Below are positions 15,301 through 23,068 of a stretch of 30,295 bases of DNA, one piece after another (the stretch's first letter is position 1; the number at the start of each line of letters is the position of its first letter). The DNA is taken from positions 1 through 30,295 of the IMG/VR virus record IMGVR_UViG_3300031463_000543; one strand, written 5' to 3'. The stretch is from a virus. The notes beneath the pieces are model-generated. The model was not told the origin of the DNA. It made no database searches and was given only the letters and a program-made list of their open reading frames with translations. The translations under genes were made by a program, and so were the position numbers.

Positions 15301-15373
15301 TGCCGATATCTGGCGCATCGCCGACCAGTTGGCGGAGGTGCTCGAACGCGAGGCGACCCACTCTAGGGACTGA
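12350..15373 (+). CDS. Tail tape measure protein
   Basis: 1007 residues from ATG 12350 (ATGA overlap). This is by far the longest tail gene of the usual helical type: it sets tail length and is ejected ahead of DNA. The N-terminal TP901-like core spans about residues 1-330 (DLTNFREGLVRANSLLEQYS; ATGIQTEVLAQALANIGKAG; KGRMTFQELMASIKGM). Hydrophobic segments at about 343-399 and 457-476 may insert into the host membrane. Residues about 480-960 are a charged coiled coil (AEEAAKLLHARRMQLDKEEA and similar). The C-terminal 45 residues are a short structured end (RVFNFYLGERKVGGTADIWR). No lysozyme or peptidase motif was seen. It follows the chaperones, as expected. Confidence 0.9.
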   Translation: MTVGAIVAQLRLDLTNFREGLVRANSLLEQYSAQASHAAAVLGGLAAAAAGGAVMAVKMASEMQSALTAMNKVLKLTDADLESVTEQLQALARATGIQTEVLAQALANIGKAGVTGADGMRVLESATRAAVAGGADLATVADSLVSILRGYNLSAAESGKVTDTLYTASLKGRMTFQELMASIKGMVPIASQLGVGYDQLAAALATMTTVGYDAENSLMGMNMVMVKLTNPTAQLKAALKAAGYESGQALIQARGLAGAIQFITEAAGDDEQAMIQMAGGARAFKAVAALAANDGALFAQKLQEISQSAGSVEDAFARTAKTFRMQWSQLLVTLKQVGEEVGNLLLPAFTTLVGVMWTVGAGVKAVADAVPILRAVAVAAVGVAAALSGLTAAFIVYNTQVKASIPAMLGLVSAMRQTMGAVAMSQVQLSMAATGMARVGVAAKGMWATLQAPSPATLGYAAIIAAIYAFTAALVKATDESERLDKQLMELYRRAEQAKAALPVDVLNNLRPSQAQFFFSSLREAFGLKAIDQVEMWREQVAMAAGEVEGAERRHREALQATAELQKKVRESQRTALQNRLDEIETERRALIAKTHDEQLANEWAQHERARAYGEANAEMLKLEAQLLEAQGKTHEARLKAIDAEVEEWRQQNEQKYGAERAAEEAAKLLHARRMQLDKEEAEERARAFEESAKEIVSSWQDAAQTMREANQLSTSEYLDQLRRILDLMRQVDAARTAAGQAAVFTQDELRVAQTIFAERTRMQTELEAGEKRLAEERKEWAAEELAERKRLSDYELSLIDLTFQHRRDLAQLSGQEDEQTMARIAADELAALQQRRTEEKLSAQERLDSLERERRLILEMARGGEMPEPAARAALQSTFEAMQQAKEELAAQDRAAFEERRKQHEETLKQIDTEQRTLRDQLSETGGRITQVAQSVFDTIERRIRALGNIRLEPALAGGGLPGPGQAGRVFNFYLGERKVGGTADIWRIADQLAEVLEREATHSRD

Positions 15374-15380
15374 GACCACA

Positions 15381-15755
15381 ATGCCCAGCACATGTTATCT
15401 CAGCGAACTGGACGGCAGCGACGAGACCTACCTGACCGAGGACCCGTCCGAATACGACGATGGGGCGCTGGAGCGGCGGCAGTCTTCGCACGCCGTGGCG
15501 GATGGCCGCGTGTGGCAGGACTTCGGCGTGGCGACCACCGACCGGACGATCCAGGTGCGGGCCGATTATGTGTCGGGCACGGTGTTGACCAAGCTGCGGA
15601 ACAAGTTCGAGCAGACAGGCAAGGTCTGGCTCTGGCATGACCACAAGGGGAATGACTACCACGTCTTCTTCCGCAGCCTGCGCGCGACCCGCATCCGGGG
15701 CAATGACGCGTATCAGATCGAGATGATGCTCGATGCGATCCAGGCCATCGTCTGA
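15381..15755 (+). CDS. Distal tail protein (small, unknown family)
   Basis: ATG 15381 is seven bases after the tape measure stop; a much earlier in-frame start lies inside that gene and is ignored. 124 residues: an acidic N-terminal part (DGSDETYLTEDPSEYDDGAL), then mixed strands with KVWLWHDHKGNDYHVFFRSL and a closing IEMMLDAIQAIV. It is too short for a classical Dit protein but is in the same place and has a beta-rich character. I do not recognise the family with certainty. It probably forms part of the tail tip joined to the tape measure end. Confidence 0.65.
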   Translation: MPSTCYLSELDGSDETYLTEDPSEYDDGALERRQSSHAVADGRVWQDFGVATTDRTIQVRADYVSGTVLTKLRNKFEQTGKVWLWHDHKGNDYHVFFRSLRATRIRGNDAYQIEMMLDAIQAIV

Positions 15756-15767
15756 GAGGAGCACGAG

Positions 15768-16484
15768 ATGGCGAAGGCGGTCAGCCGGTACGAGAGCGAT
15801 GGCAGCACCCCTGCACAGGCGAGCTACGACGAGGGGTCGGTGCAAGACGGCAGCTCCACCGCCCCGCGGCGCATCTGGTGGAAGAACGCCTCCACCGAGA
15901 GCGAGACTCTGGATGGCTGCAAGTTCCAGATCGAGCCCGTGGGCGAGAATGACGGGGCCGACTACTTGCAGATCGCGCCGGATGTGCCGGTGGAGCCGCC
16001 CGGCCAGCCCAGCTCCGCGCTGACCACCGGGATCGCCCTGGAGATCGGCTACTACGAGCACGCCATCACCTTCGTTACCGCCAACGGCGAGACGCCGGCG
16101 GGGACGCGGCGCGGCATCACTACGACTTCGGGCAATCAGAAGGTCGAGCTCAGCAGCATCCCGACGGGGCCGAGCGGAGTCACCAAGCGCCGCGTGTATC
16201 GCACCGCGGTCGGCGGCGGCGCGCTGAAGTTCGTGGCGGAGATCCCGGATAACACCACCACCACCTACCTCGATCAGATCCCCGACGCGAGCCTGGGCGC
16301 GGCCCCGCCCACCCTCAACACCTCCGGCGCGCCCGGCACCTGGACGGTCAGCGACATCACCATCGGTGACCTCAGCGCCGGCGCGTACGCGGCCTGCTGG
16401 ATGCGCTACAACGTGCCGGCCGGCACGAGCCAGGTGGGCAACCCCCGCCGCGGTTATGTGAGCTTCAAGGAGACCGGAGCCTGA
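15768..16484 (+). CDS. Tail structural protein with Fn3-like module
   Basis: 238 residues from ATG 15768, with GAGGAGCACGAG upstream. The middle part (about residues 84-180) is a common phage tail module: YEHAITFVTANGETPAGT, then NQKVELSSIPTGPSGVTKRR, VYRTAVGGGALKFVAEIPDN and TYLDQIPDASLGAAPPT. Similar modules recur in fibre and baseplate proteins of many siphoviruses and resemble a fibronectin-like fold. The first 70 residues and the closing part (RYNVPAGTSQVGNPRRGYVS) belong to the tail-tip scaffold that frames it. No enzymatic motif is seen. It is followed by a TGATG overlap with the next gene. Confidence 0.7.
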   Translation: MAKAVSRYESDGSTPAQASYDEGSVQDGSSTAPRRIWWKNASTESETLDGCKFQIEPVGENDGADYLQIAPDVPVEPPGQPSSALTTGIALEIGYYEHAITFVTANGETPAGTRRGITTTSGNQKVELSSIPTGPSGVTKRRVYRTAVGGGALKFVAEIPDNTTTTYLDQIPDASLGAAPPTLNTSGAPGTWTVSDITIGDLSAGAYAACWMRYNVPAGTSQVGNPRRGYVSFKETGA

Positions 16485-16720
16485 TGCTCACCAACTCCCA
16501 GGAGCTTCAGGTCGACGTCATTCAGCGGGTGGTGGACCGCCAACTGCTGCAGGCGGCGGTCTACGCCCACCGGGTGACGGACAGCCAGGAGCTGCAGGCG
16601 ACGGTCCGTCCTCTCATGTCGGACTCGGTGCAGCTCCGCGCCACCATAATCAACCAGGCGCTGGCGGCCGGCTCGGCCGAGCGGGTGCTGGCGCCGGAGA
16701 TCGAGATCACTTTTGTCTAG
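16484..16720 (+). CDS. Small repeat protein of the tail region
   Basis: 78 residues from ATG 16484, overlapping the previous stop by one base (TGATG). The protein contains four imperfect units of about 14-15 residues: SQELQVDVIQRVVD, RQLLQAAVYAHRVTD, SQELQATVRPLMSD and SVQLRATIINQAL. They share the pattern LQ(V/A)xV, the fourth having LRATI. This could be a short beta-helical or coiled fibre segment. No family is recognised; context implies a baseplate or fibre accessory. Confidence 0.6.
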   Translation: MLTNSQELQVDVIQRVVDRQLLQAAVYAHRVTDSQELQATVRPLMSDSVQLRATIINQALAAGSAERVLAPEIEITFV

Positions 16721-16732
16721 GAGGCAGCAGCG

Positions 16733-17269
16733 ATGACAGCAACGCTTGAGCAAGCCAAGTGGAAGTGCCGCACCACGGTGCGGAAGTTCGAGGCGGACGT
16801 GGACGAATACATCGCCCGCTACGGCGAGGAGGAAGGCCTGCGGCGCTTCTACGCCGAGCACGCCCCCGTCGAGGAGATGGTGCGCGAGGGCAACGTCCTG
16901 CTCCGGGTGGGCATCGAGGCCATCTGGAAGCTGGTGTCGGGGCAGTCGGCCACCGCCTACAGCAACGCGAACGCGCGGCTGGGGGTGGGCAATGACAACA
17001 CCGCCGCGCAGGACACCGACACCGACCTGCTGGGCGCGAGCACCGCGTGGAAGGGCATGGAGGCCGGCTATCCCATCGTCGGCGCGCTGTCGGAGAAGAA
17101 GATCACCTTCCGCTCCATCTTCGGCCCCACCGAGGGCAACTTCGCCTGGCTGGAATGGGCCGTGGATAATGGGGCCACCGCCCACAAGCTCCTCAACCGC
17201 AAGGTCGAGAACCTGGGCACCAAGTCGTCTGGGAGCTGGCAGCTCACCGTCGAGATCAGCCTGAGCTGA
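16733..17269 (+). CDS. Tail tip/fibre structural protein
   Basis: 178 residues from ATG 16733 (TAGGAGGCAGC upstream). The N-terminal 60 residues are helical and charged (KCRTTVRKFEADVDEYIARY). The rest is a beta-rich domain seen in many phage tail proteins: ATAYSNANARLGVGNDNTAA, then GYPIVGALSEKKITFRSIFG and GNFAWLEWAVDNGATAHKLL, closing with SGSWQLTVEISLS. This domain is typically annotated as a tail fibre or structural protein without known activity. Its position before the baseplate hub agrees. Confidence 0.7.
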   Translation: MTATLEQAKWKCRTTVRKFEADVDEYIARYGEEEGLRRFYAEHAPVEEMVREGNVLLRVGIEAIWKLVSGQSATAYSNANARLGVGNDNTAAQDTDTDLLGASTAWKGMEAGYPIVGALSEKKITFRSIFGPTEGNFAWLEWAVDNGATAHKLLNRKVENLGTKSSGSWQLTVEISLS

Positions 17270-17282
17270 CGGAGGCCGCCCA

Positions 17283-20200
17283 GTGGCTTCCGAGACTCTG
17301 CTCCAGCCCGGCGCGGCTGGCAAAGATGCCGAGATACGCGAGGCGTCGCCCGGTGCGAACTACGGGTCGGCCACCACGATGTACATCAACCGCGCCACCA
17401 CCGCGGCGCGGTACCGCTCGCTGATCCAGTGGGATCTTTCGGGCCTCGGCGTCACCCAGGGCAGCCAAGTCGCCTTCGCCAAGATGCTGCTGCATCCGGC
17501 GCAAGCGCCGACTGGCGCCTTCCCCGCCACCGCGCAGGCCAAGCGGCTCACCGCCTCCTGGGTCGAGGCAGAGGTCACCTGGAATAGCCGCCAGAGCGGG
17601 GTGGGCTGGAGCAGCCCCGGGGGCGACTTCGACGCCGCCACCATTGACTCCCAGGACATCAACACTGGGGTCCGGACCGACGCCCACTGCTGGTTCTCCT
17701 TCGGTCTTACTCAGCTCCTGCGCGATTGGCTGGATGGCGTCTACAGCAACTACGGCCTGCTCCTAAAGCTCGACCAGGATCAGGCCGCGGACACCACCGC
17801 TGGCTTCCGCACCTCAGATTATGCGACCGCCAGCGAGCGGCCCATACTCTGGGTCGAGAACAAGTCCAGCCCGATGAACCTGGTCCCCGCGGAACCCGGC
17901 TACTACCAGCAGTGGCAGCCGCCGGCCTCCGGCAACGGCATGTCACACTATGAGGCAGTGTGTCTGCCGCCGAATCTTGGCGCGGGGGTTGAGCCTCTCG
18001 ATGACCTCAACCGGAGCATCTCTTCTGGCGCCGCCCAGTACATCGAGAGCTTTGTCACCAGCGGCGGGGTGCCTGACTCGGCCAGCATCAGCTCGGTCAA
18101 GGTAGTCGCCAGGGTGCGCCGGTATGCCAGTAGCGGCAACACTGTCGGCCAGCTCGGCGTCCGCGTGGGTGGAGCCGATTACTGGGACGCCACTGGCTTC
18201 GAGGAGGCCAACGGCGTCTGGACCGAGGTGGCGCGGGAGTGGACCCTCAACCCGGCCACCGGGCAGCCCTGGACGGCGGCCGAAGTCAACGCACTGGAGC
18301 CGCTGATCAAGCGCACCGGCGGCACCGTCTCCTGCCGCATGTGCCGGATGTATGTCCAGGTGACCTTCACCGACGTGACTGCGAAGTCCAGCAGCGACAG
18401 CGGCCAGGGAGCCGACGCCTGCGTCAATGCAGGCGAGGTCACTGTCAAGAGCGGCTCAGACTCCGCGGCCGCGGATAAGGAGCGGGCCGGCTACTACACG
18501 CTGGAGCGGGCCTTGTTCGCCCCGGAGGCGCCACCCGGGCCTTCCTGGGTCTGGGTCTTCCATCCCGGCATCGAGGCCTTCTACACCCAGCAGCAGGGCG
18601 GGGCCGCCGCGGATGCGCCTGGGCAAGTCGCGCACAATCAGCTCGCCGCCTCCGATTCCGGGGCGCTCGCCGACCAGAAGACCGAGCCGCCAGTCGTCGA
18701 GCATCTGCGCCAGGAGCCAGGGGCCGCCGTTGACCTGGCCGCCCTCTGGTACGAGATCGCGCTCACCGACTCCAACGCCTCGGCCGACGACCAGGCGGTG
18801 CTGGAGATAAACCCGGTCGCGGGAAGTGATTCGGGAGCGGGCGCTGACTCGGCCCAGACGCCAGTCGGCTACTACGAGGGGGCCGACTCTGCGACCGCGG
18901 GGGATGCCGGGGCCGGGCTGTCGGCGGCGCTGAGCGAGATCGCCGACGCGGCGACCACACTCGAGACCGCCCAGCGGATCGCGATCCTCTCCCGCCACAT
19001 CATGGAGTGCAGCATCGAGTCCTCGCTGGACGCACTGGCCGACGCCTTCGACCTGACTCTGGTCGAGTCCGACCTCAGTGACCCCCTCGCACCGAAGGCG
19101 CAGGCCTGGCGCACTCTAGACGAGGGCGACCTGGTGCAGGTGCGGCTCGGCCTCGCCGGCCTGGGGCTCGACGACTATGGGGTTTTCCGCATCGACGGCG
19201 CCGCGGTCCGCCTCTCCGAGCGGCAGATTATCACCGAACTTCACGGCCGCGACATGGCGGCGCTGCTGATCGAGGAGCGGGGGCGGGACCTCGGCGGGTT
19301 CCGGTTCGGCAGCTACCCCGAGCAGGACCAGACCGAGGCGACGAGGGTGACGTGCAGGACCGCCGCTGCGCGCCTGGCCGCCCGCGTGGGGCTGGGCCTG
19401 GTGTGGGACGCTCCGAACTACCCGCTCAAGGAGTTCACGGTCCGGCCGGACGAGTCGCTGAGCAGCGCGCTGAACAGACTCCTGGGGCCATTGCAGGTGA
19501 GCCGCCGCTATCGGACCGACGCCTGGGTGGGCGGTGATAACCTGGTGGTCCGCCGCCGCGGCAACGGCCCGGTGCTGGGCGCACTCGACTGTCGCCAGGG
19601 ACTGATCCGCAGCATCTCCCGCGAGCGACAGCCCACGGTGGGTGAGGTGGACGTGTGGGGCGGGACGGAGGTGGTGCGGACCACCTACATGCCGGAGGAG
19701 CGCCGCGAGGAGAAGGGGCCGGATGATCGCCAGAGCGCGGTCGAGATCGAGGACGACGGCTCCGGCCACCGCGTAGTGCGCACCTACCTTCAGCAGCCCG
19801 ATGGGACCTGGGCGCAGACCCAGGAGGAAGTCGAGGACCAGGACTTCGAGGAGGTCTGGGACGCCGGCCGCTGGATTGGCCGTGTGCTCATAGAATCCCG
19901 CACCACCACCACCAGCAACATGCACCTCGCAAGCCGCAAGACGGAGCGGCGCACCGCGAGGATGACCTACGACGAGCAGTGGCGTCTGATCCGTCGGGAG
20001 GAGTCGCTGCACGAGTACGACGCCGCGGCCAACGAGTTCAAGCTGAAGGCGAGGAGCCTCATCCGATTCGAGCAGATCACGCCCACCGACGTGCGCACCA
20101 CCACCACCGAGTGGAGCGTGGTAGGGGGTGAACTGAAGGTGAAGAGGGGCTACCCGACGCGCGTCGAGCAGCCAGGGACGCTGCAATCGGCGCTGCACGT

Positions 20201-20597
20201 GGGCTACTTACCCGACCATGCCTGGGACGAGAGAGAGGACGGGCATCAGCCAGCGCAGACGCGCAAGGTTGAGGAGACCAGGCAGTATCACGGCCGCGCC
20301 ACCGGCACCATTGGCGGCATCCCCCGCGAGCACTCCGACGCGAATCTGATGAGCGACGGTGCCTGCCAGCAGATCGCCGAGGACATCGCCTCCGAGAGTG
20401 GCCAGTGGCTGTATCAGTTCGAGCTGTTCTGGCCCCGGCCGCTCCCCTACCGCAAGGGCGACCGCGTCGCCCTCACTAATCTGCCGGCCGACATGCCGGA
20501 CATGACTGCGATCATCACCCGCGTGCGGACCCGGTTCAGCGTCGCCGACGCGTCATGGACGCACGATATCTCCCTGGAGGCGTGGGCAGATCAATGA
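17283..20597 (+). CDS. Baseplate hub protein with N-terminal DNRLRE and carbohydrate-binding-like modules
   Basis: 1104 residues from GTG 17283 (GGAGGCCGCCCA upstream). Residues about 1-195 match the DNRLRE/CBM96-type beta-sandwich (ANYGSATTMYINRATTAARY; SWVEAEVTWNSRQSGVGWSS). Residues about 197-370 form a second beta module common in phage tail proteins (ISSVKVVARVRRYASSGN; EWTLNPATGQPWTAAEVNAL). Residues about 370-575 are a low-complexity linker with recurrent (S/T)DSG..AD units. From about 577 the hub-like (gp44/XkdQ-type) region begins with ESSLDALADAFDLTLVE and continues to the end (RFSVADASWTHDISLEAWAD). Such hubs bind the tail tube tip. Surface-binding modules are usually on separate fibre genes; here they are placed in front of the hub in one chain. 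Confidence 0.75.
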   Translation: MASETLLQPGAAGKDAEIREASPGANYGSATTMYINRATTAARYRSLIQWDLSGLGVTQGSQVAFAKMLLHPAQAPTGAFPATAQAKRLTASWVEAEVTWNSRQSGVGWSSPGGDFDAATIDSQDINTGVRTDAHCWFSFGLTQLLRDWLDGVYSNYGLLLKLDQDQAADTTAGFRTSDYATASERPILWVENKSSPMNLVPAEPGYYQQWQPPASGNGMSHYEAVCLPPNLGAGVEPLDDLNRSISSGAAQYIESFVTSGGVPDSASISSVKVVARVRRYASSGNTVGQLGVRVGGADYWDATGFEEANGVWTEVAREWTLNPATGQPWTAAEVNALEPLIKRTGGTVSCRMCRMYVQVTFTDVTAKSSSDSGQGADACVNAGEVTVKSGSDSAAADKERAGYYTLERALFAPEAPPGPSWVWVFHPGIEAFYTQQQGGAAADAPGQVAHNQLAASDSGALADQKTEPPVVEHLRQEPGAAVDLAALWYEIALTDSNASADDQAVLEINPVAGSDSGAGADSAQTPVGYYEGADSATAGDAGAGLSAALSEIADAATTLETAQRIAILSRHIMECSIESSLDALADAFDLTLVESDLSDPLAPKAQAWRTLDEGDLVQVRLGLAGLGLDDYGVFRIDGAAVRLSERQIITELHGRDMAALLIEERGRDLGGFRFGSYPEQDQTEATRVTCRTAAARLAARVGLGLVWDAPNYPLKEFTVRPDESLSSALNRLLGPLQVSRRYRTDAWVGGDNLVVRRRGNGPVLGALDCRQGLIRSISRERQPTVGEVDVWGGTEVVRTTYMPEERREEKGPDDRQSAVEIEDDGSGHRVVRTYLQQPDGTWAQTQEEVEDQDFEEVWDAGRWIGRVLIESRTTTTSNMHLASRKTERRTARMTYDEQWRLIRREESLHEYDAAANEFKLKARSLIRFEQITPTDVRTTTTEWSVVGGELKVKRGYPTRVEQPGTLQSALHVGYLPDHAWDEREDGHQPAQTRKVEETRQYHGRATGTIGGIPREHSDANLMSDGACQQIAEDIASESGQWLYQFELFWPRPLPYRKGDRVALTNLPADMPDMTAIITRVRTRFSVADASWTHDISLEAWADQ

Positions 20598-20701
20598 GTC
20601 GGCTACTTGGAGCGGAGAAGATCGTGTCTGATCCGCTGGCAGTCCGTGTCGGTGGCAGCGATAATACGGCCTTCGGTCGCGGCGGCGAGCGCCGGGCACG
20701 G

Positions 20702-20971
20702 TCAAAACGCCCAGCTCATAGCCCACCATCCTTCACGCACGAACGTGACTTCGCCGCCGATTACATCTACGTCACACGTTCGATAGCCAGCCTCAAGCCA
20801 AGCCCAGCTCTGCCGGCCCTTCCGATGGTCGTTCGCCCACCACGCCGGGTACCTGCGCGCACTCGGTGGCAGTGTGTCACTGATGATGGCCTCGATCTCT
20901 TGGAAAGAAGCACGCCAGCGAGGAGTCTTCATCGCCCGGAGATGACGGTTCAAGGGCTCGTACTTCGTCAT
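20702..20971 (-). CDS. DUF7662-like moron gene, antisense in the tail region
   Basis: 89 residues on the minus strand. I chose the ATG at 20971 (MTKYEPLNRHL) because AAGGAGA lies just before it; the frame is open to 21004, but the earlier Met has no site. The segment FQEIEAIISDTLPPSARRYP followed by AWWANDHRKGRQSWAWLEAG matches a small family found in many bacteria and phages (DUF7662), of unknown biochemical role. A TATAAT box lies about 30 bases upstream. It is flanked by rightward tail genes on both sides, and local GC looks lower than its neighbours, so it fits the definition of a moron, an independently transcribed gene acquired by phage. It may act in the lysogen or on the host. Confidence 0.75.
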   Translation of the reverse strand: MTKYEPLNRHLRAMKTPRWRASFQEIEAIISDTLPPSARRYPAWWANDHRKGRQSWAWLEAGYRTCDVDVIGGEVTFVREGWWAMSWAF

Positions 20972-21002
20972 GAGTGTCTCCTTCGCCGGATATGCGCCAC
21001 CC

Positions 21003-21008
21003 ATTATA
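21003..21008 (-). promoter_or_regulatory. TATAAT -10 box of the antisense moron
   Basis: The minus strand reads GGTATAATGG here, a perfect -10 hexamer. Possible -35 elements upstream are poor (GACTTC at a 17-base spacer, TCGACT at 19). Transcription would begin about seven bases later and reach AAGGAGA and the ATG at 20971. The rest of the 20598-21054 region outside the gene shows no further ORF of note. Confidence 0.6.
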
Positions 21009-21054
21009 CCATGACCGCAGCGGGCGAAGTCGAGTACCTCGTAGAGGCACCTAT

Positions 21055-22410
21055 ATGAGCGCGCGCCTGGCCAAGGTGATCCGCCGCATCCTGGCCGGCC
21101 CAGACCAGGCCGGACTGGCGCAGGTCGTTGCTATCACCCGGCCAGGCGAACTGCGGCTAGAGAGCCGCTCGGAGCGGGTGCTGGTGGCCGGCACCCATTC
21201 GCCTGTGGTGGGCGAGATGATTCCCTGGGCGCGGGTGGACCCAGGGCTGCTAGTCGCTAGCAAGCACATTCCCCTGCGGCCCGAGGTGCTCTTCGCCTTC
21301 GCGGCGGTCGGCAAGCAGTGGGAGCAGGTGCAGGTCAACCAGAACTCGGGCAACCTCGGGGTGATGGCGGTCCATCGCGACTCCTCCGGCCGGCACTGGG
21401 TTAAGGTGCGCCGGTCCACGCCGGCCTACTACAGCCAGGAGGCCGATGACTTCCTCACACCGGACTGGACGTATCGCGGGACCGGGCTGGGCGCGAACAG
21501 CGAGATCGGCGACCGCGCCAGCCAGATCGGGGACGGGGACAGCTTCGTGGAGGTAGGTCAGGCCGGCTTCATTCCCCTGGGGGTGCGCCGCATCACCATC
21601 GATCCCGACACCGGCGGGCTCAGCTACGGCTCGATGGTCTCGCTGCCGGACAAGCCTGAGGGCCAGCCCTATGCCTCGTCCATTTGCAAAGACGCGGATG
21701 GCTACTACCACGTGGCGGCGACCATCCCCTGGCCCTATGTGACTGAGCCGCCGAAGTGGCAGGAGGTGTGCTGGCGGAGTAACTCGCCAAACAGCATCGC
21801 CGCCTGGACCCGCAACCTCTACGTGGTGCACGAGATGCCCCCCGATAACTGGAAGCTGCCGCTGCTGCTGCCAGTGGGCGAGCAGGTGGCGTGCCTGCGC
21901 TGGTCTCGCGCCCAGATCGACGAGGAGGTCTACGACGACATTCGCTATCGCCTGTGGAGCGGCGGCTGGGGCGGGGAGGTGGACCCTGGGTTCGACGGCG
22001 ATGTGATCGACGGCGTTGGCGGACCCGACCTGCACATCACCTACCAGGCGGCGGAGGGCGGGCACGTCTGGCGCCAGGCCGCCCTCTTGGGCGCCGCCTT
22101 AAGCTGGAAGACCCCGGTCACTCTGCTGGCCTCCGAGACCGGCGCGCTGGGCGCGCTGCACCGCAACTACGCCGAAGGCTCCGCGCCGGTGGCGGCCTGG
22201 GTCTCTAACGCAGACCAGGACTTCTGGCGCTACGGGCTGCCGCCGGGCGATGAGGCGGAGGATGTAGAGTCGCCTGACCCGCTTTCCTACGCCATCACCA
22301 ACGGGGGCCTGCAGGCCGGCGGCGAATCGCAGGCGGCCAGCCGGGATGGATTCGCCGCCTTCATCCAGTACCGCACGATCTACGCCGCCCGCATCGTGGA
22401 GGCCGACTGA
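21055..22410 (+). CDS. Tail/baseplate structural protein, 451 aa
   Basis: ATG 21055 is chosen because GAGG lies shortly upstream and the earlier in-frame starts fall in the moron promoter region. The protein is beta-rich with repeated Trp/Tyr strands (SGRHWVKVRRSTPAYYSQEA; DGYYHVAATIPWPYVTEPPK; LHITYQAAEGGHVWRQAALL), spaced as in propeller-like folds. A BNR/sialidase-like propeller is conceivable, but no Asp-box pattern is convincing. It is placed after the hub, so a fibre, receptor-binding or baseplate role is likely. No enzyme motif is seen. The stop overlaps the next ATG (TGATG). Confidence 0.6.
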   Translation: MSARLAKVIRRILAGPDQAGLAQVVAITRPGELRLESRSERVLVAGTHSPVVGEMIPWARVDPGLLVASKHIPLRPEVLFAFAAVGKQWEQVQVNQNSGNLGVMAVHRDSSGRHWVKVRRSTPAYYSQEADDFLTPDWTYRGTGLGANSEIGDRASQIGDGDSFVEVGQAGFIPLGVRRITIDPDTGGLSYGSMVSLPDKPEGQPYASSICKDADGYYHVAATIPWPYVTEPPKWQEVCWRSNSPNSIAAWTRNLYVVHEMPPDNWKLPLLLPVGEQVACLRWSRAQIDEEVYDDIRYRLWSGGWGGEVDPGFDGDVIDGVGGPDLHITYQAAEGGHVWRQAALLGAALSWKTPVTLLASETGALGALHRNYAEGSAPVAAWVSNADQDFWRYGLPPGDEAEDVESPDPLSYAITNGGLQAGGESQAASRDGFAAFIQYRTIYAARIVEAD

Positions 22411-22649
22411 TGACCGCCGGCCGACTCTACCGGGCGATCCGCAGGTTGGGCCGGAGAGGATCGCCGGCCGCCATCGGAGTGGTGCTGGGTATGGCCGGCC
22501 CGAACCGCTACCGCGTGCGCATCGGGGAAGCGAACTATGACGTGCCGGCCGTCGGCGGCGCGTCCGCGCAGACCGGCCAGTCCGTGGCCGTGCTGATCAA
22601 CACCGAGACCGGGCAGCCCATCGGGCTGCTAGGCGCAGTGAAGCCGTAG
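22410..22649 (+). CDS. Small OB-fold-like baseplate protein
   Basis: 79 residues from ATG 22410, overlapping the previous stop by one base. After a basic N-terminal helix (GRLYRAIRRLGRRG), the sequence AAIGVVLGMAGPNRYRVRIG, DVPAVGGASAQTGQSVAVLI is a strand-rich segment resembling the small OB-like domain of baseplate spike proteins. Certainty is modest. It probably sits at the tail tip beside the hub. Confidence 0.6.
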   Translation: MTAGRLYRAIRRLGRRGSPAAIGVVLGMAGPNRYRVRIGEANYDVPAVGGASAQTGQSVAVLINTETGQPIGLLGAVKP

Positions 22650-22676
22650 GCGTGAATGAAGCAACAGGAGGACGAT

Positions 22677-23033
22677 ATGCCGGTCTACCACGAGCAGGTG
22701 ACGGTCGAGGGAGTGAGCACCGAGGTGGGCGGCGAGGTGGTGCTGCCGCCCAGGGACCTGGGCACGATGCCGCTGCGCACCATCACGGTGGAGTGCGCGG
22801 CGGGCGAGGACAAGGCCGGGCTAGCGGCTGCGAGCATCGAACTCGCGCCCACGCAGGGCGGCCCCTGGATCGCGGAGGACCTGTCGCAGAGCGACATTCC
22901 GACGCTCGGGGCCGGCGAGGCCGCGAGCTACCGCATGAACTGCGCCGATCGCTGGCTGCGCGTGCTGGCCCAGGGCGCTGTTGCCGAGGAGAAGACGACT
23001 GACGTGACCGTGTACATCGACGCCGTCGGCTGA
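22677..23033 (+). CDS. Beta-rich tail protein, 118 aa
   Basis: ATG 22677 is chosen because AGGAGG at 22666-22671 lies five bases before it; an upstream ATG at 22656 lacks a site. The protein is mostly beta strand: LRTITVECAAGEDKAGLAAA, IELAPTQGGPWIAEDLSQSD, YRMNCADRWLRVLAQGAVAE. This alternating pattern, with the 'sample value at each position' style of tail proteins, resembles small virion-surface modules. No catalytic motif. It is the last structural gene before the lysis pair. Confidence 0.6.
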   Translation: MPVYHEQVTVEGVSTEVGGEVVLPPRDLGTMPLRTITVECAAGEDKAGLAAASIELAPTQGGPWIAEDLSQSDIPTLGAGEAASYRMNCADRWLRVLAQGAVAEEKTTDVTVYIDAVG

Positions 23034-23068
23034 GGGGGCGCATCTGAGAATCCCGCTGGGAGACTGAC

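Noticed and set aside
20555-21058. Plus-strand frame of 167 aa over the moron
   Set aside because: The minus-strand reading has a family match, a ribosome site and a TATAAT box; this frame has none.
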